Shown here: positions 8,881-16,560 of the stretch, piece after piece
How positions within the stretch are numbered: position 1 is the first letter of the stretch
How the letters are laid out: every line of letters starts with the position of its first letter
NCBI GenBank assembly: GCA_039961675.1
Contig: JABRWC010000024.1
Location: 1 to 30,753 of the forward strand
Direction of reading: 5' to 3'
Source of the DNA: JABRWC01 sp039961675
GTDB lineage: Bacteria; Planctomycetota; Phycisphaerae; UBA1845; Fen-1342
DNA: 30,753 bases
Notes under the pieces: generated by a model
Seen by the model: only the letters and a program-made list of their open reading frames with translations
Told to the model about the DNA's origin: nothing
Databases searched by the model: none
Position numbers and translations under genes: made by a program

Positions 8881-8936
8881 CGAGGGGTCTGGCTTCGCCT
8901 GTCGGACCGTTGTCACCCCGCAGGCCAGGCCCCTCG
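8881..8936. terminator. Inverted repeat between convergent sppA and VOC genes
   Basis: CGAGGGGTCTGGC (8881-8893) pairs with GCCAGGCCCCTCG (8924-8936) at 12 of 13 positions across a 30-base loop. It lies 30 bases after the sppA stop and about 95 bases beyond the stop of the facing VOC gene, so it could end transcription from either side. There is no T-run, so it may instead be a REP-like element. Confidence 0.4.
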
Positions 8937-9030
8937 GCGGATTCGTGCCGCCGCCGGACGGTAACCGCACGGGCGGAGCAGCGGGCGCTTGCCCCTGCCC
9001 CGCCCGTGCGCGTTTTCGTGGGTGCGGTTA

Positions 9031-9507
9031 CTACTGCTTGCCGCACATCTCCGACGCGGCGCGCTTCGCGCACTCTTCGGGCGAGACGTCCTCGACGTGC
9101 GTCGCGACCGACCAGTGGTGCCCGTAGGGATCGACCAGCTTGCCGTAGCGATCACCCCAGAACATGTCGCTCAGCGGCATCGTCGCTCGGGCACCCGCAG
9201 ACACGGCACGCTGGTACACCGCGTCGGCGTTCTCCACGTAGAGGTGGATCGTCACCGGCGAACCGTTGAGCGATTGCGGCGAAAGCGCTCCCCAGTCCGG
9301 CGCCTCGTCGCAAATCATGACGTGCGAATCGCCGATCTTCAGCTCCGCGTGCATGACGCTCTGGCCGTCCGGGCCGGGCATCCGCATCACCTCCTCGGCC
9401 CCGAACGCCTTCTTGTAGAAGGCGATCGCCTGCGCCGCGTTCCGCACCACCAGGTGCGGCGTGACCGAGTGAAAGCCCGCCGGAATCGGATTCACCTTCT
9501 GTGCCAT
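9031..9507 (-). CDS. VOC superfamily (glyoxalase/PhnB-like) protein
   Basis: This 158-residue cytoplasmic protein has the paired beta-alpha-beta-beta-beta modules of the vicinal-oxygen-chelate fold. VTPHLVVRNAAQAIAFYKKAFGAEE opens the first module, and HLYVENADAVYQRAVSAGA opens the second. DRYGKLVDPYGHHW is the typical closing motif of PhnB-like members. Proteins of this group are metal-binding or metal-free and of mostly unknown substrate, so no reaction is assigned. The start is ATG 9505-9507, with AGGGAGA eight bases upstream. The C-terminus ends in a short Cys-containing tail (EECAKRAASEMCGKQ). It stands alone, facing sppA. Confidence 0.87.
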   Translation of the reverse strand: MAQKVNPIPAGFHSVTPHLVVRNAAQAIAFYKKAFGAEEVMRMPGPDGQSVMHAELKIGDSHVMICDEAPDWGALSPQSLNGSPVTIHLYVENADAVYQRAVSAGARATMPLSDMFWGDRYGKLVDPYGHHWSVATHVEDVSPEECAKRAASEMCGKQ

Positions 9508-10014
9508 GTTGCGCGTCTCCCTTTGGTTTGAAATCGCTGCTCGCCTTGTACCGTCGACGGGGCGCCCGCTCGGGCGCTCACCCACTCCAGCGCTCGCCGC
9601 GACCGTCCGAAGGCCGGGGCCGCGACAACCTCGTGCGCCGGCCCTCGATCGCCTTCGCGCGGCTCGGCCGGCCTGGGATTCAGTCGGGACCCAGGGCGCG
9701 AGCGCTTCCGCAACTCGCGCCGAGGTGCCGGCGTGAGCGCTTCGCACGCTCGAAGTACGCAGCGCCGCACCGGTCGGCCGGGATCGTCGCCCAAACACCA
9801 TTCAACATCGTCCCCGGCGGCCTTTGAGCGGTCAACGAAATTCCGCGCCGACGGAACCCCGAGCGGCAGGTCAGACAGGCGTCCAGCAATCCGATCCCAG
9901 TGCTCAAGCGAGGGATTCCGAGCGCTTCCGGCGAAGGATTCCTCGCTTGCGCTTCGGGCTCGGAACAGGCTTCGAGCTCGGACCGGGCGGCAACGGGCGC
10001 GAATTTGCGGCGCG
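9508..10014. other. Intergenic region with palindromes, no gene seen
   Basis: This 507-base spacer between two minus-strand genes holds several inverted structures but no credible coding frame. GCGCCCG (9562-9568) and CGGGCGC (9571-9577) form a tight palindrome, and the dispersed repeat copy B lies at 9905-9960. Open frames crossing it have no ribosome site and no recognisable protein sequence. The promoter of the VOC gene should lie near its left edge. Confidence 0.55.
9905..9960. repeat. Dispersed inverted-repeat element, copy B
   Basis: CAAGCGAGG (9905-9913) and CCTCGCTTG (9941-9949) are perfect inverted copies separated by 27 bases, and the pairing extends imperfectly through GGATTCC and GGATT. 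The right arm plus flank, CCTCGCTTGCGCTTCGGGCT (9941-9960), differs from copy A (3751-3770) at one base. This is 6.2 kb from copy A and lies just past the stop of the BNR/VPS10-like gene. Confidence 0.6.
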
Positions 10015-13000
10015 CTACTCACTCTCCCAGCGCGGCACGCGTCCCGGCGTCCAGGGCGCACCGGCCGTTTCGAGCGTCGCCTCCAGGCGCGCCAGATCGG
10101 TTTCGATCAGCGTGCGCAGCGCGGCGAGCTGCGTGGCGAATTGCGCGCCGGCAAGCTCGTACTGCTCGCGCTCGGTCTTCGTCGGCGGGCTGGTGGCGCG
10201 CCACTGGCTACCGATGATGCCGAAGACGCGGTCGGCGATTGGGGTCGGCGCGGGCTCATTGCGGTTGTTGAGCGTCGGATCGCCGTTGAGTTGCACGGTG
10301 ATTTCGCGCAGGCGCAACTGAAGCTTCGTGACCTGCTCGATGATCGCCCGGTCCGCGCCGGGCGTATCGAGGATGGCCTTGCGCAGGTGCGCGAGCCGGT
10401 TGTCCGCCTCGCCGGCGGCGCGCTGCGCGCCGGTCACGGCGCGCTGTAGCCGCGCCACCTTCTTGAGAAACGCGACGGCCTCGGGCAGATCCTTGGCCGC
10501 GAACGTCGCCAGCGGCAGCGGCCGCACCTCGAACTTCTGCGGCTCGCCCAGCGGCGCCGCAACGCCATCGACTTCGCGCACCAGCGTCGCGGTATACGCG
10601 CCGGGCAGCGCCAAGTGGCCGACGGGGCCTTCGTCCCACGGGGCTCCCTCCTCCGGCGGCGCCAGGCTGACGGGGTTCGCGGACGGATAGCGCAGGTTCC
10701 ACGCGACGCGCTGAATCCCCTTGTCGCGCGGGGCGGGCACGCGGTCCACGAGCTCGCCGGCCTCGTCGCGAATCTCGACGAAGAGCAGAGGCTCCTTCTC
10801 CTCGTCCTCGGCCCGCAATTCCTGGTACGTCGGGTAGCGCAGGGTGCGGCCCTCCTTAAGGTCCTTCTTCTCCTGCTCCTGGCGCCGCTCCTTCCGCGTC
10901 TGCTGCTTTTCCTTCAGGTAATACGTGAACACGGCGCCGAACGGCGGATTTGGGGCGGAATAGTACGCCGATCCCTGCGTTCCGCGGCCATTCCGCCCGC
11001 CGAGCCGGTTGCTCTCGACGTAACGCAGCGCCGGCTTCATCGGGAACGTCAGTACGTCCTTCTCCAGCGCCTCCTTGCTGATCAAACGCAACGGCGAGTA
11101 GTCGTCGAGGATGTAGATGCTGCGGCCGAACGTGCCCACGATCAGGTCGTTCTCGCGCCGCTGAATCTCGAGGTCGCGGACGGAGATCGTCGGCAGCCCG
11201 CCCTTGAGCTTCATCCACCTGCCGCCGCCGTCGATGGTGACGTAGGCGCCGAACTCTGTGCCGCAGATGAGCAGGTCCGGTTTCACGTGATCTTCGACGA
11301 GCGTGTAGACCGTATCACGGGCGGGCAGGTCGCCGGCGACGTTGCTCCAGGTGCGGCCGCGGTCGGCGCTCTTGAACAGGTAGGGCTTGAAGTCGCCCTG
11401 CTTGTGGTTGTCGAACGCCGCGTACACCACGTTTGCGGCGTGGCGCGAGGCTCGCAGGCACGAGACGTACGTTCCGTCGGGAACGCCGGGAAACGTGTCC
11501 TGCTTACGCCAGTTCCGGCCGCCGTCCTCGGAGACCTGGATCAGTCCGTCATCCGTCCCGATGTAGAGCAACCCGGCGACCAGCGGCGACTCGTCCAGCG
11601 AGACGATGTTGCCGTAAAAAGATGTGGAGGCATTCTTGGCCACGGCGTCGACGCTCTGAAGTCTGCCGAAGACCGGGAGCTGGTTGCGGTCGATGCGGCG
11701 CGTCAGGTCGCCGCTGACAGCGATCCAACTGTCGCCCTGGTCGTCGCTGCGAAACAGCTTATTGGCAGCGAAATACAGCCGCTTGTGGTCGTGCGGGCTG
11801 AGGATCAGCGGACTGTCCCAGTTCCAGCGCAGCGGCTCCTCGCCGGGCTTTTCGGTCGGCTTGATGTCGATCGTCTCTCCGCTGCGCCGGTCGTGGCGGA
11901 CGAGGCCGCCGTACTGCCACAAGCTGTAGACGATGTTCTGGTCGAGCGGGTCCACGACGGTCTCGTAGCCGTCGCCGCCGACGGTCAGGAACCAGTGCTC
12001 GTTGGCGATCCCGATGCGGTCGATGGTGCGCGACGGGGCGCCGACGGTGCTGTTGTCCTGTGTGCCGCCGTAGACATAGTAGAACGGCTCGCTGTTGTCG
12101 ACGTTGATGCGGTAGAACTGCGTGATCGGCAGGTTGGCGAAGAAGCGCCAGGTCTCGCCGCGGTCGAAGCTCTCATAGAGTCCGCCGTCGCAGCCGATGC
12201 GTAGGTGGCGCGTGTCGCGCGGGTTGATCCAGAGCGCGTGGTCATCGACGTGCCGGTTCTGCTGGATGACGCGGCGCATGGTCTTGCCGCCGTCGTCGGT
12301 CACATGCAGGAAGGTGTCCATGGCGTAGAAGTGGTCCACCTCCAGCGGGTCGCAGATGATCTCGTTGTAGTACTGCCCGCTGGTGGTCATGTAGTCGCAG
12401 CGTTTCTCCCACGTCTCGCCGCGGTTGGTCGAGCGGAACACGCCGCCCTTGCCGTCCGCGGCCTCGACGATCGCGTAGAGCACGTCCGGATTCGCCGGCG
12501 CGATGTCCAGCCCGATCCGCCCGAGGTCCACTTCCGGCAGTCCCTTGTTGATCTTCCGCCAGGTCGCGCCGCCGTCCTCCGACTTGTAGAGCGCCGACTC
12601 CGGCCCGCCATTGATCAGCGTCCACACGTGCCGGCGACGCTGGTACGCCGAGGCATAGAGCACGTCGGGATTGCGCGGATCGAGATGCACTTCGTTGATG
12701 CCCGTGTCGTCGCTGACGTGCAGCACCCGCTGCCAGGTTTTCCCCCCGTCCACGGTCTTGTACAGGCCGCGATCGCCGCCGCCGCGCCACAGCGGGCCTT
12801 GCGCGGCGACGTAGACGACGTTCGAATCGCGCGGGTCGATGGCAATCATGCCGATGTGCTCAGACTCCTTCAGCCCCAGGTTCTCCCAGTTCTTCCCGCC
12901 GTCGCGGCTGCGGTACACGCCGTCGCCCCAGCCCACGCTGCGCTGGCTGTTGTTCTCGCCCGTCCCGACCCAGACCACGAAGGGGTTGCGCGGGTCGATC

Positions 13001-13368
13001 GTTACGCAGCCGATCGAGTAGGAGCCTTCGCCGTCGAACACGGGCGTCCAAGTCACGCCGGCGTTGCTGGTCTTCCACACGCCGCCGCTGGCAACGGCGA
13101 GGTAATACTCATTGCAGTCGTTCGGATTGACGGCGATGTCCGCGATGCGCCCGGCCATGAGCGCGGGTCCCACCAGCCGCAGCTTCAGCCCGGCGAGCGT
13201 CTCGGCCGAGAGCGGCTCGGGCTCCGCTGGCTGCGACTGCGTGCTCGGCGCGGAAGTGGGCTGGGTCTGCGTCGCGGCGGACGCCGGCTGGGACTGCGCG
13301 GCCGCGGAAGGAACGACGATCCCCGCAATCAGGACGAATTCGAAGCACGACATGAGCCGGGTGGGCAT
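10015..13368 (-). CDS. Exported BNR/VPS10 sortilin-like multi-propeller protein
   Basis: This 1117-residue exported protein has a signal peptide (FVLIAGIVVPSAAAQS) and then a low-complexity Ser/Thr/Gln/Pro linker to about residue 50. From about residue 60 to 720 there are roughly eleven Asp-box (S-x-D-x-G-x-T-W) units, for example SRDGGKNW, TVDGGKTW, SEDGGATW, SFDRGETW and SADRGRTW. The second residue after the Asp varies in several. Asp-box repeats of this length are typical of VPS10/sortilin-type ten-bladed or paired seven-bladed propellers often labelled glycosyl hydrolase BNR. No sialidase catalytic arginines could be traced, so a binding or scaffold role is as likely as an enzyme. After the propeller come a charged helix (KEKQQTRKERRQEQEKKDLKEG), an Ig/FlgD-like segment (VAWNLRYP to PGAYTATLV) and a helical C-terminal domain. 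The start is ATG 13366-13368, with an AGGGG site upstream. Confidence 0.85.
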   Translation of the reverse strand: MPTRLMSCFEFVLIAGIVVPSAAAQSQPASAATQTQPTSAPSTQSQPAEPEPLSAETLAGLKLRLVGPALMAGRIADIAVNPNDCNEYYLAVASGGVWKTSNAGVTWTPVFDGEGSYSIGCVTIDPRNPFVVWVGTGENNSQRSVGWGDGVYRSRDGGKNWENLGLKESEHIGMIAIDPRDSNVVYVAAQGPLWRGGGDRGLYKTVDGGKTWQRVLHVSDDTGINEVHLDPRNPDVLYASAYQRRRHVWTLINGGPESALYKSEDGGATWRKINKGLPEVDLGRIGLDIAPANPDVLYAIVEAADGKGGVFRSTNRGETWEKRCDYMTTSGQYYNEIICDPLEVDHFYAMDTFLHVTDDGGKTMRRVIQQNRHVDDHALWINPRDTRHLRIGCDGGLYESFDRGETWRFFANLPITQFYRINVDNSEPFYYVYGGTQDNSTVGAPSRTIDRIGIANEHWFLTVGGDGYETVVDPLDQNIVYSLWQYGGLVRHDRRSGETIDIKPTEKPGEEPLRWNWDSPLILSPHDHKRLYFAANKLFRSDDQGDSWIAVSGDLTRRIDRNQLPVFGRLQSVDAVAKNASTSFYGNIVSLDESPLVAGLLYIGTDDGLIQVSEDGGRNWRKQDTFPGVPDGTYVSCLRASRHAANVVYAAFDNHKQGDFKPYLFKSADRGRTWSNVAGDLPARDTVYTLVEDHVKPDLLICGTEFGAYVTIDGGGRWMKLKGGLPTISVRDLEIQRRENDLIVGTFGRSIYILDDYSPLRLISKEALEKDVLTFPMKPALRYVESNRLGGRNGRGTQGSAYYSAPNPPFGAVFTYYLKEKQQTRKERRQEQEKKDLKEGRTLRYPTYQELRAEDEEKEPLLFVEIRDEAGELVDRVPAPRDKGIQRVAWNLRYPSANPVSLAPPEEGAPWDEGPVGHLALPGAYTATLVREVDGVAAPLGEPQKFEVRPLPLATFAAKDLPEAVAFLKKVARLQRAVTGAQRAAGEADNRLAHLRKAILDTPGADRAIIEQVTKLQLRLREITVQLNGDPTLNNRNEPAPTPIADRVFGIIGSQWRATSPPTKTEREQYELAGAQFATQLAALRTLIETDLARLEATLETAGAPWTPGRVPRWESE

Positions 13369-13488
13369 GCGGAGACCCCTGCAATCAGTCCGAAGAAGCG
13401 ACCGGACACACTGTCACTGGTCGGGTGCAGCGTCCAGATACGCGATTTGCGCGCGAGCCACAAGGGCGCTCGTCCGACAGGTGACGAC

Positions 13489-13524
13489 GCGAGCGCCTCA
13501 CCGTTCGGACAGTAAGGCGCTCGC
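13489..13524. terminator. Perfect 10-bp inverted repeat downstream of the 189-residue gene
   Basis: GCGAGCGCCT (13489-13498) and AGGCGCTCGC (13515-13524) are exact inverted copies with a 16-base loop. It lies 24 bases past the stop of the minus-strand exported protein gene and 121 bases before the start of the BNR/VPS10 gene. That position suits a terminator that separates the two units. No T-run follows it. Confidence 0.45.
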
Positions 13525-13547
13525 TGTGTGTTTCGTTGTGACGGCGG

Positions 13548-14117
13548 TTACCGGCCGCGCAGCACGATCACGCGGCGCGGCTCCGGGCGCGGCTCGTGGA
13601 TCACGCGGATCGGCACGCGCCGCGGCGAACTGTACGAACGGGTGCTCGCGATCACGTGTCCGCGGGCGTCGGTGTCGCCGCTGGCGAACGAGGTCGCATG
13701 CGGCTGGATGAAGCCGGCGCCGGTGCTGCCGCCGGCGCTGACCTGCCGGTAGCCGGGCCCGTTCGCCAGGCTTACGCCGCCGCTGGTCGCGACGTCGCCG
13801 TCGCGGTCGATGCTGATGTTGAAGTTCGTCGCGATGGCCGGGCCGAACCGCGGGTCGATCGCGTTGCTGATGGACAGCGAAAGCCCGTCCTCGTCGAAGC
13901 CCACGGCCACGCCGCGGGCGACGTCCACGCGCCCGCTGCGGCTGTTGGTGCGGGCGAATCCAACGTCTCCTTCGTAGCTGGCGGTCGCGGTCGCGGTTCC
14001 GTTGCGGTCGCCGCGAAAGCCGCCGGCGCTCGCGGAAGTCTCGGCGTCCGCGGCCAGGGCGGCGCCGGTGAGGCTCAGGGCGGTCCACAGCGTGCTGATG
14101 ATCATGAGGCGTTTCAT
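13548..14117 (-). CDS. Small exported protein of unknown function
   Basis: This 189-residue protein has a clear signal peptide (MKRLMIISTLWTALSLTGAALAA, cut near residue 22). The mature part has no membrane segment, cysteine or known enzyme motif. It is rich in Gly, Ser, Ala and Asp with alternating small and polar residues (VAVGFDEDGLSLSISNAIDPRFGPAIATNFN-like pattern, shown in part), suggesting a beta-rich fold. The C-terminus turns basic and proline-rich (RRVPIRVIHEPRPEPRR). The start ATG 14115-14117 has an excellent AAGGAG six bases upstream, which makes the gene credible despite the unknown family. It lies 225 bases downstream of the 9-heme lipoprotein gene on the same strand. That could make it a co-transcribed partner, but the gap is long and contains a GCCGGC hairpin near 14208-14225. 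Confidence 0.75.
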   Translation of the reverse strand: MKRLMIISTLWTALSLTGAALAADAETSASAGGFRGDRNGTATATASYEGDVGFARTNSRSGRVDVARGVAVGFDEDGLSLSISNAIDPRFGPAIATNFNISIDRDGDVATSGGVSLANGPGYRQVSAGGSTGAGFIQPHATSFASGDTDARGHVIASTRSYSSPRRVPIRVIHEPRPEPRRVIVLRGR

Positions 14118-14342
14118 GGTCGTCTCCTTCGTATCGCTCTCTGAGGAGGGAGACGGCCGAGGGGGCGTGATTATTCAGGCGAGTCGCGGCCGCGCATATC
14201 GGACGGCCGCCGGCTGAAGCGCCGGCTCTCCGGCTACTCGCCCTGGAATGTGAGCCAGCGGGGAAAAAGCCGGCGGGCGGCCGGAGGCCTGTCGCTCCCG
14301 TGCCGCCCGCAGGATTTGTGTCAATCTATCGACCACGCCGCA

Positions 14343-15884
14343 TTACGGAGGCGGCCAGTTGGCCTCGCCCTCGATCAGCTCCTTGGCCTCCAGGAGCATG
14401 TCGCGGACGTACGCCGGGTTGTGAATGCCCAGGCTGCCGTCGTGCTCGACGTAGAGCAGCAGGAAGCGGGCCTTTCGGATGCTCTCGGGAATGTCGCCCT
14501 GATCCCCACTGGGCGGACCGCCTTCAGCGGAATACTGCCACAGCGCCTCGTCGCCGAGCAGCGCGCGCACTTCCTCGATGCGGCCCTGGATCTCGGTGGC
14601 CAGCGTGGTCTTCACGGCCTCGGCCTGCGCCGTGGACGGGTGGCAACCCGCCGTCGCGCAACTGTCTTCATTGACCGTGAAGGTGTGGCCGGCGATCGCC
14701 GGGGCGTTCTCGTCCTGGAAGTCCTGGCGGAACAGGTGGCACGTGGCGCACTGCTCGCGGGCGAACGAGTGCACCGACACGCGGCTCAGCACCAGCGGGC
14801 TGTCCTCTTCGCCGTCGGGCATCGGCATCTCGCCGACGTACACGTTGGACTGGTGGCCGTAGTGCGGACCGCGCGAGTTCGACGTCCAATCTCGGCCGCG
14901 GTCGTGGTGGCACTGGCCGCAGATGTTGAACCGGTCGGGGTTCGTGGTGGAGTTGATGGAATTGTCCGGCGTCGGGAACGCGACCTCCGGGTAGCGCAAC
15001 TGGTAGTCGCGGCCGTCTTCCGGTTCGGCAGCGTTGCCGGTCTGCATGTGCGGATCGTGGCAGATCGCGCAGGTGATCGGATTCTGGTCCTCAGCCGGGA
15101 TGCCCTCGAGCGCGGTGTCTTCGATCGTCTCGGTCTTCAGCACGATCGAATAGAACGCGTCGCCGGAGTGGCAGATGCCGCAGCGGTTCACGTTCGTGCC
15201 CTCGAAGAACTCCTGGGCGAGTTCCTCCGTCACGGCCGCGTGCTTGGACTCCTGCCATTCCTCGAAATTCGGGTGGTGTGAGCCGGTGTGGCACGCCCCG
15301 CAGACGTCAGCCCCGATGTCAATCACCGGGTAAAGCGACTCGTCCTCGATGTTCTCGACGTGGTCGCGGCCGGGGCCGTGACAGTTCTCGCAGCCGACGC
15401 CAGCCAGCGAGTTGGTCGTCGCCCGGTCCTTGAAGCCGCCTTCCTGACCGAAGCCGACGGTGTGGCAACCGAGACACTCGGCGTTCGTGCCCTGATTAAT
15501 CCCTTCGAGGCTTTCCAGCGCGCGTGCATGCAGCGTCGCCGACCAGTTGCGATGGATCGTGACGTGGCAGAGGGAGCAGGTCTTGGCGCCGACGAACTTG
15601 CCGGTCAGTCCGGTGTCGCCGGTCGTGCCGCTGCCGTCCGTGCCGTCGGTGCCATCCGTGCCGTCGGTCCCGTCGGTTCCATCGGTGCCGTCCGTTCCGT
15701 CCGTTCCGTCCGTTCCATCCGTGCCATCGGTGCCGTCCGTCCCGTCGGTTCCATCCGTGCCGTCGGTCGGCGGGGTGATGCAGCCGGTGATGAACCCGGT
15801 TGTGCCCACCAGGTGGAGAATGCCGGGCGTGAACAACGCGAACACGCACAGCACCCTCACTGCGGCTAGAAACTTGGATCGCAT
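14343..15884 (-). CDS. Predicted lipoprotein multiheme cytochrome c with (TDG)15 tether, 9 heme motifs
   Basis: This 513-residue exported electron carrier begins with a hydrophobic signal that ends in the lipobox-like ITG-C (Cys35), so the mature protein is probably lipid-anchored. The +2 residue is Ile, not Asp. Residues 40-84 are fifteen exact Thr-Asp-Gly triplets, a flexible acidic tether. The globular part opens with FVGAKTCSLCH (heme 1 at Cys103), resembling the start of cytochrome c554/octaheme-type domains. Heme motifs in order are CSLCH, CLGCH, CENCH, CGACH, CGICH, CAICH, CGQCH, CATCH and an atypical CATAGCH (CX4CH, Cys409). The C-terminal 100 residues are helical and heme-free. The start is ATG 15884, because AGGGAGG lies seven bases upstream; a GTG at 15902 would precede that site. 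It is divergent from the four-gene cytochrome operon, which suggests a shared function. Catalytic activity is unknown. Confidence 0.9.
   Translation of the reverse strand: MRSKFLAAVRVLCVFALFTPGILHLVGTTGFITGCITPPTDGTDGTDGTDGTDGTDGTDGTDGTDGTDGTDGTDGTDGTDGTDGSGTTGDTGLTGKFVGAKTCSLCHVTIHRNWSATLHARALESLEGINQGTNAECLGCHTVGFGQEGGFKDRATTNSLAGVGCENCHGPGRDHVENIEDESLYPVIDIGADVCGACHTGSHHPNFEEWQESKHAAVTEELAQEFFEGTNVNRCGICHSGDAFYSIVLKTETIEDTALEGIPAEDQNPITCAICHDPHMQTGNAAEPEDGRDYQLRYPEVAFPTPDNSINSTTNPDRFNICGQCHHDRGRDWTSNSRGPHYGHQSNVYVGEMPMPDGEEDSPLVLSRVSVHSFAREQCATCHLFRQDFQDENAPAIAGHTFTVNEDSCATAGCHPSTAQAEAVKTTLATEIQGRIEEVRALLGDEALWQYSAEGGPPSGDQGDIPESIRKARFLLLYVEHDGSLGIHNPAYVRDMLLEAKELIEGEANWPPP
15634..15768 (-). 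repeat. Fifteen 9-bp tandem repeats encoding Thr-Asp-Gly
   Basis: Plus-strand units of the form CCRTCSGTN (consensus CCGTCGGTG) repeat fifteen times without interruption, encoding 45 residues of the lipoprotein cytochrome in frame. Third codon positions vary between units while the protein is invariant. This indicates selection on the peptide, or old repeats that have drifted silently. Gain or loss of units would keep the reading frame and change tether length. Confidence 0.9.
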
Positions 15885-16560
15885 ACAATTGCCTCCCTTC
15901 ACCTTGCAGAGAGATGAATGACGCTTCCGAACATGATTCGCTCCGCCGCGCTGCCGCGCGAAGTCGGTTTCAATCTATTCGGAACCCACCCGTTTGCGCG
16001 CTCAAACACTACTGGAACGATCGGCAATGGTCCAGCGCCGCGCGCGGCTTTTTTCCGGTGGAGCGGCGATCGTATGGCACCGGAAATATCCCATTTGGCC
16101 GGAAATCCGTCACCCTGTGAGCGCCGGCCGTCGCGCAAACGGCAGCTCTCCGTGCGCACGGCGTTCAATGCCGGCTTCCCCGGGATCAGGACCGCCACGA
16201 TCCCAATTGGCTGGCCGCGCCGAAACCGGCCAGCCATCACCCTTGCAACCGCCGCCGCACCTGTACGCAAGGGCCGAACCCCGGCGCGGCGCTCCGCGGG
16301 CGCTTGTGAGGCGGGGCGGTCTACCGGGCGCGGCGAGTCGATGGGGTTTTGCGCTCGACGCGTTGCGTTGCCGGTCGTGCACGCTGTGCGTAGAATCCGC
16401 GCTCTTTACGGGTCCGTGAGGGGGGCGCGGCGGACCAGGCGGCTGCAGCGCAAGCGCGGTCGTTCGCCGCCTCGGACCGAGCTCCCCGCGACCCGCGGCG
16501 TGCCGGCGCCGCGGAGCACCCGCCGCTGTATCCGCTGGCAGGCAGCAGGGAACGGAAGCG
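15885..16560. other. Divergent regulatory region between cytochrome units
   Basis: At 676 bases this is the longest non-coding stretch in the window. It separates the 9-heme lipoprotein gene (minus) from the four-gene cytochrome operon (plus). It contains the lipoprotein ribosome site at its left edge and a good sigma70-like promoter at 16368-16396. Short frames crossing it show no domain, signal peptide or ribosome site. No clear minus-strand promoter was found; CCGAATAGATTG near 15971-15982 (minus strand) contains a weak TAGATT. The length suggests room for regulator binding or a long leader. Confidence 0.55.
16368..16396 (+). promoter_or_regulatory. Candidate sigma70-type promoter of the cytochrome operon
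   Basis: TTGCCG (16368-16373) and TAGAAT (16391-16396) are separated by exactly 17 bases and lie about 165 bases upstream of the first gene's ATG. Four of six bases match the -35 consensus and five of six match the -10. This is the best promoter-like match noticed in the divergent region. Confidence 0.5.

Noticed and set aside
10615..12204. 529-residue plus-strand open frame
   Set aside because: It is antisense to the BNR/VPS10 gene, whose Asp-box repeats are clear. The plus-strand product is a Val/Ala/Arg-rich shadow.
15634..15768. Possible CRISPR-like or phase-variable array
   Set aside because: Units are 9 bp, contiguous and spacer-free. Changes in unit number keep the reading frame, so neither a CRISPR array nor an on/off phase switch is supported.
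15547..15921. Plus-strand frame encoding a Pro-Ser-Val repeat protein
   Set aside because: The repeat is the antisense reading of the Thr-Asp-Gly codons in the heme lipoprotein. That gene has heme motifs, a lipobox and a ribosome site.
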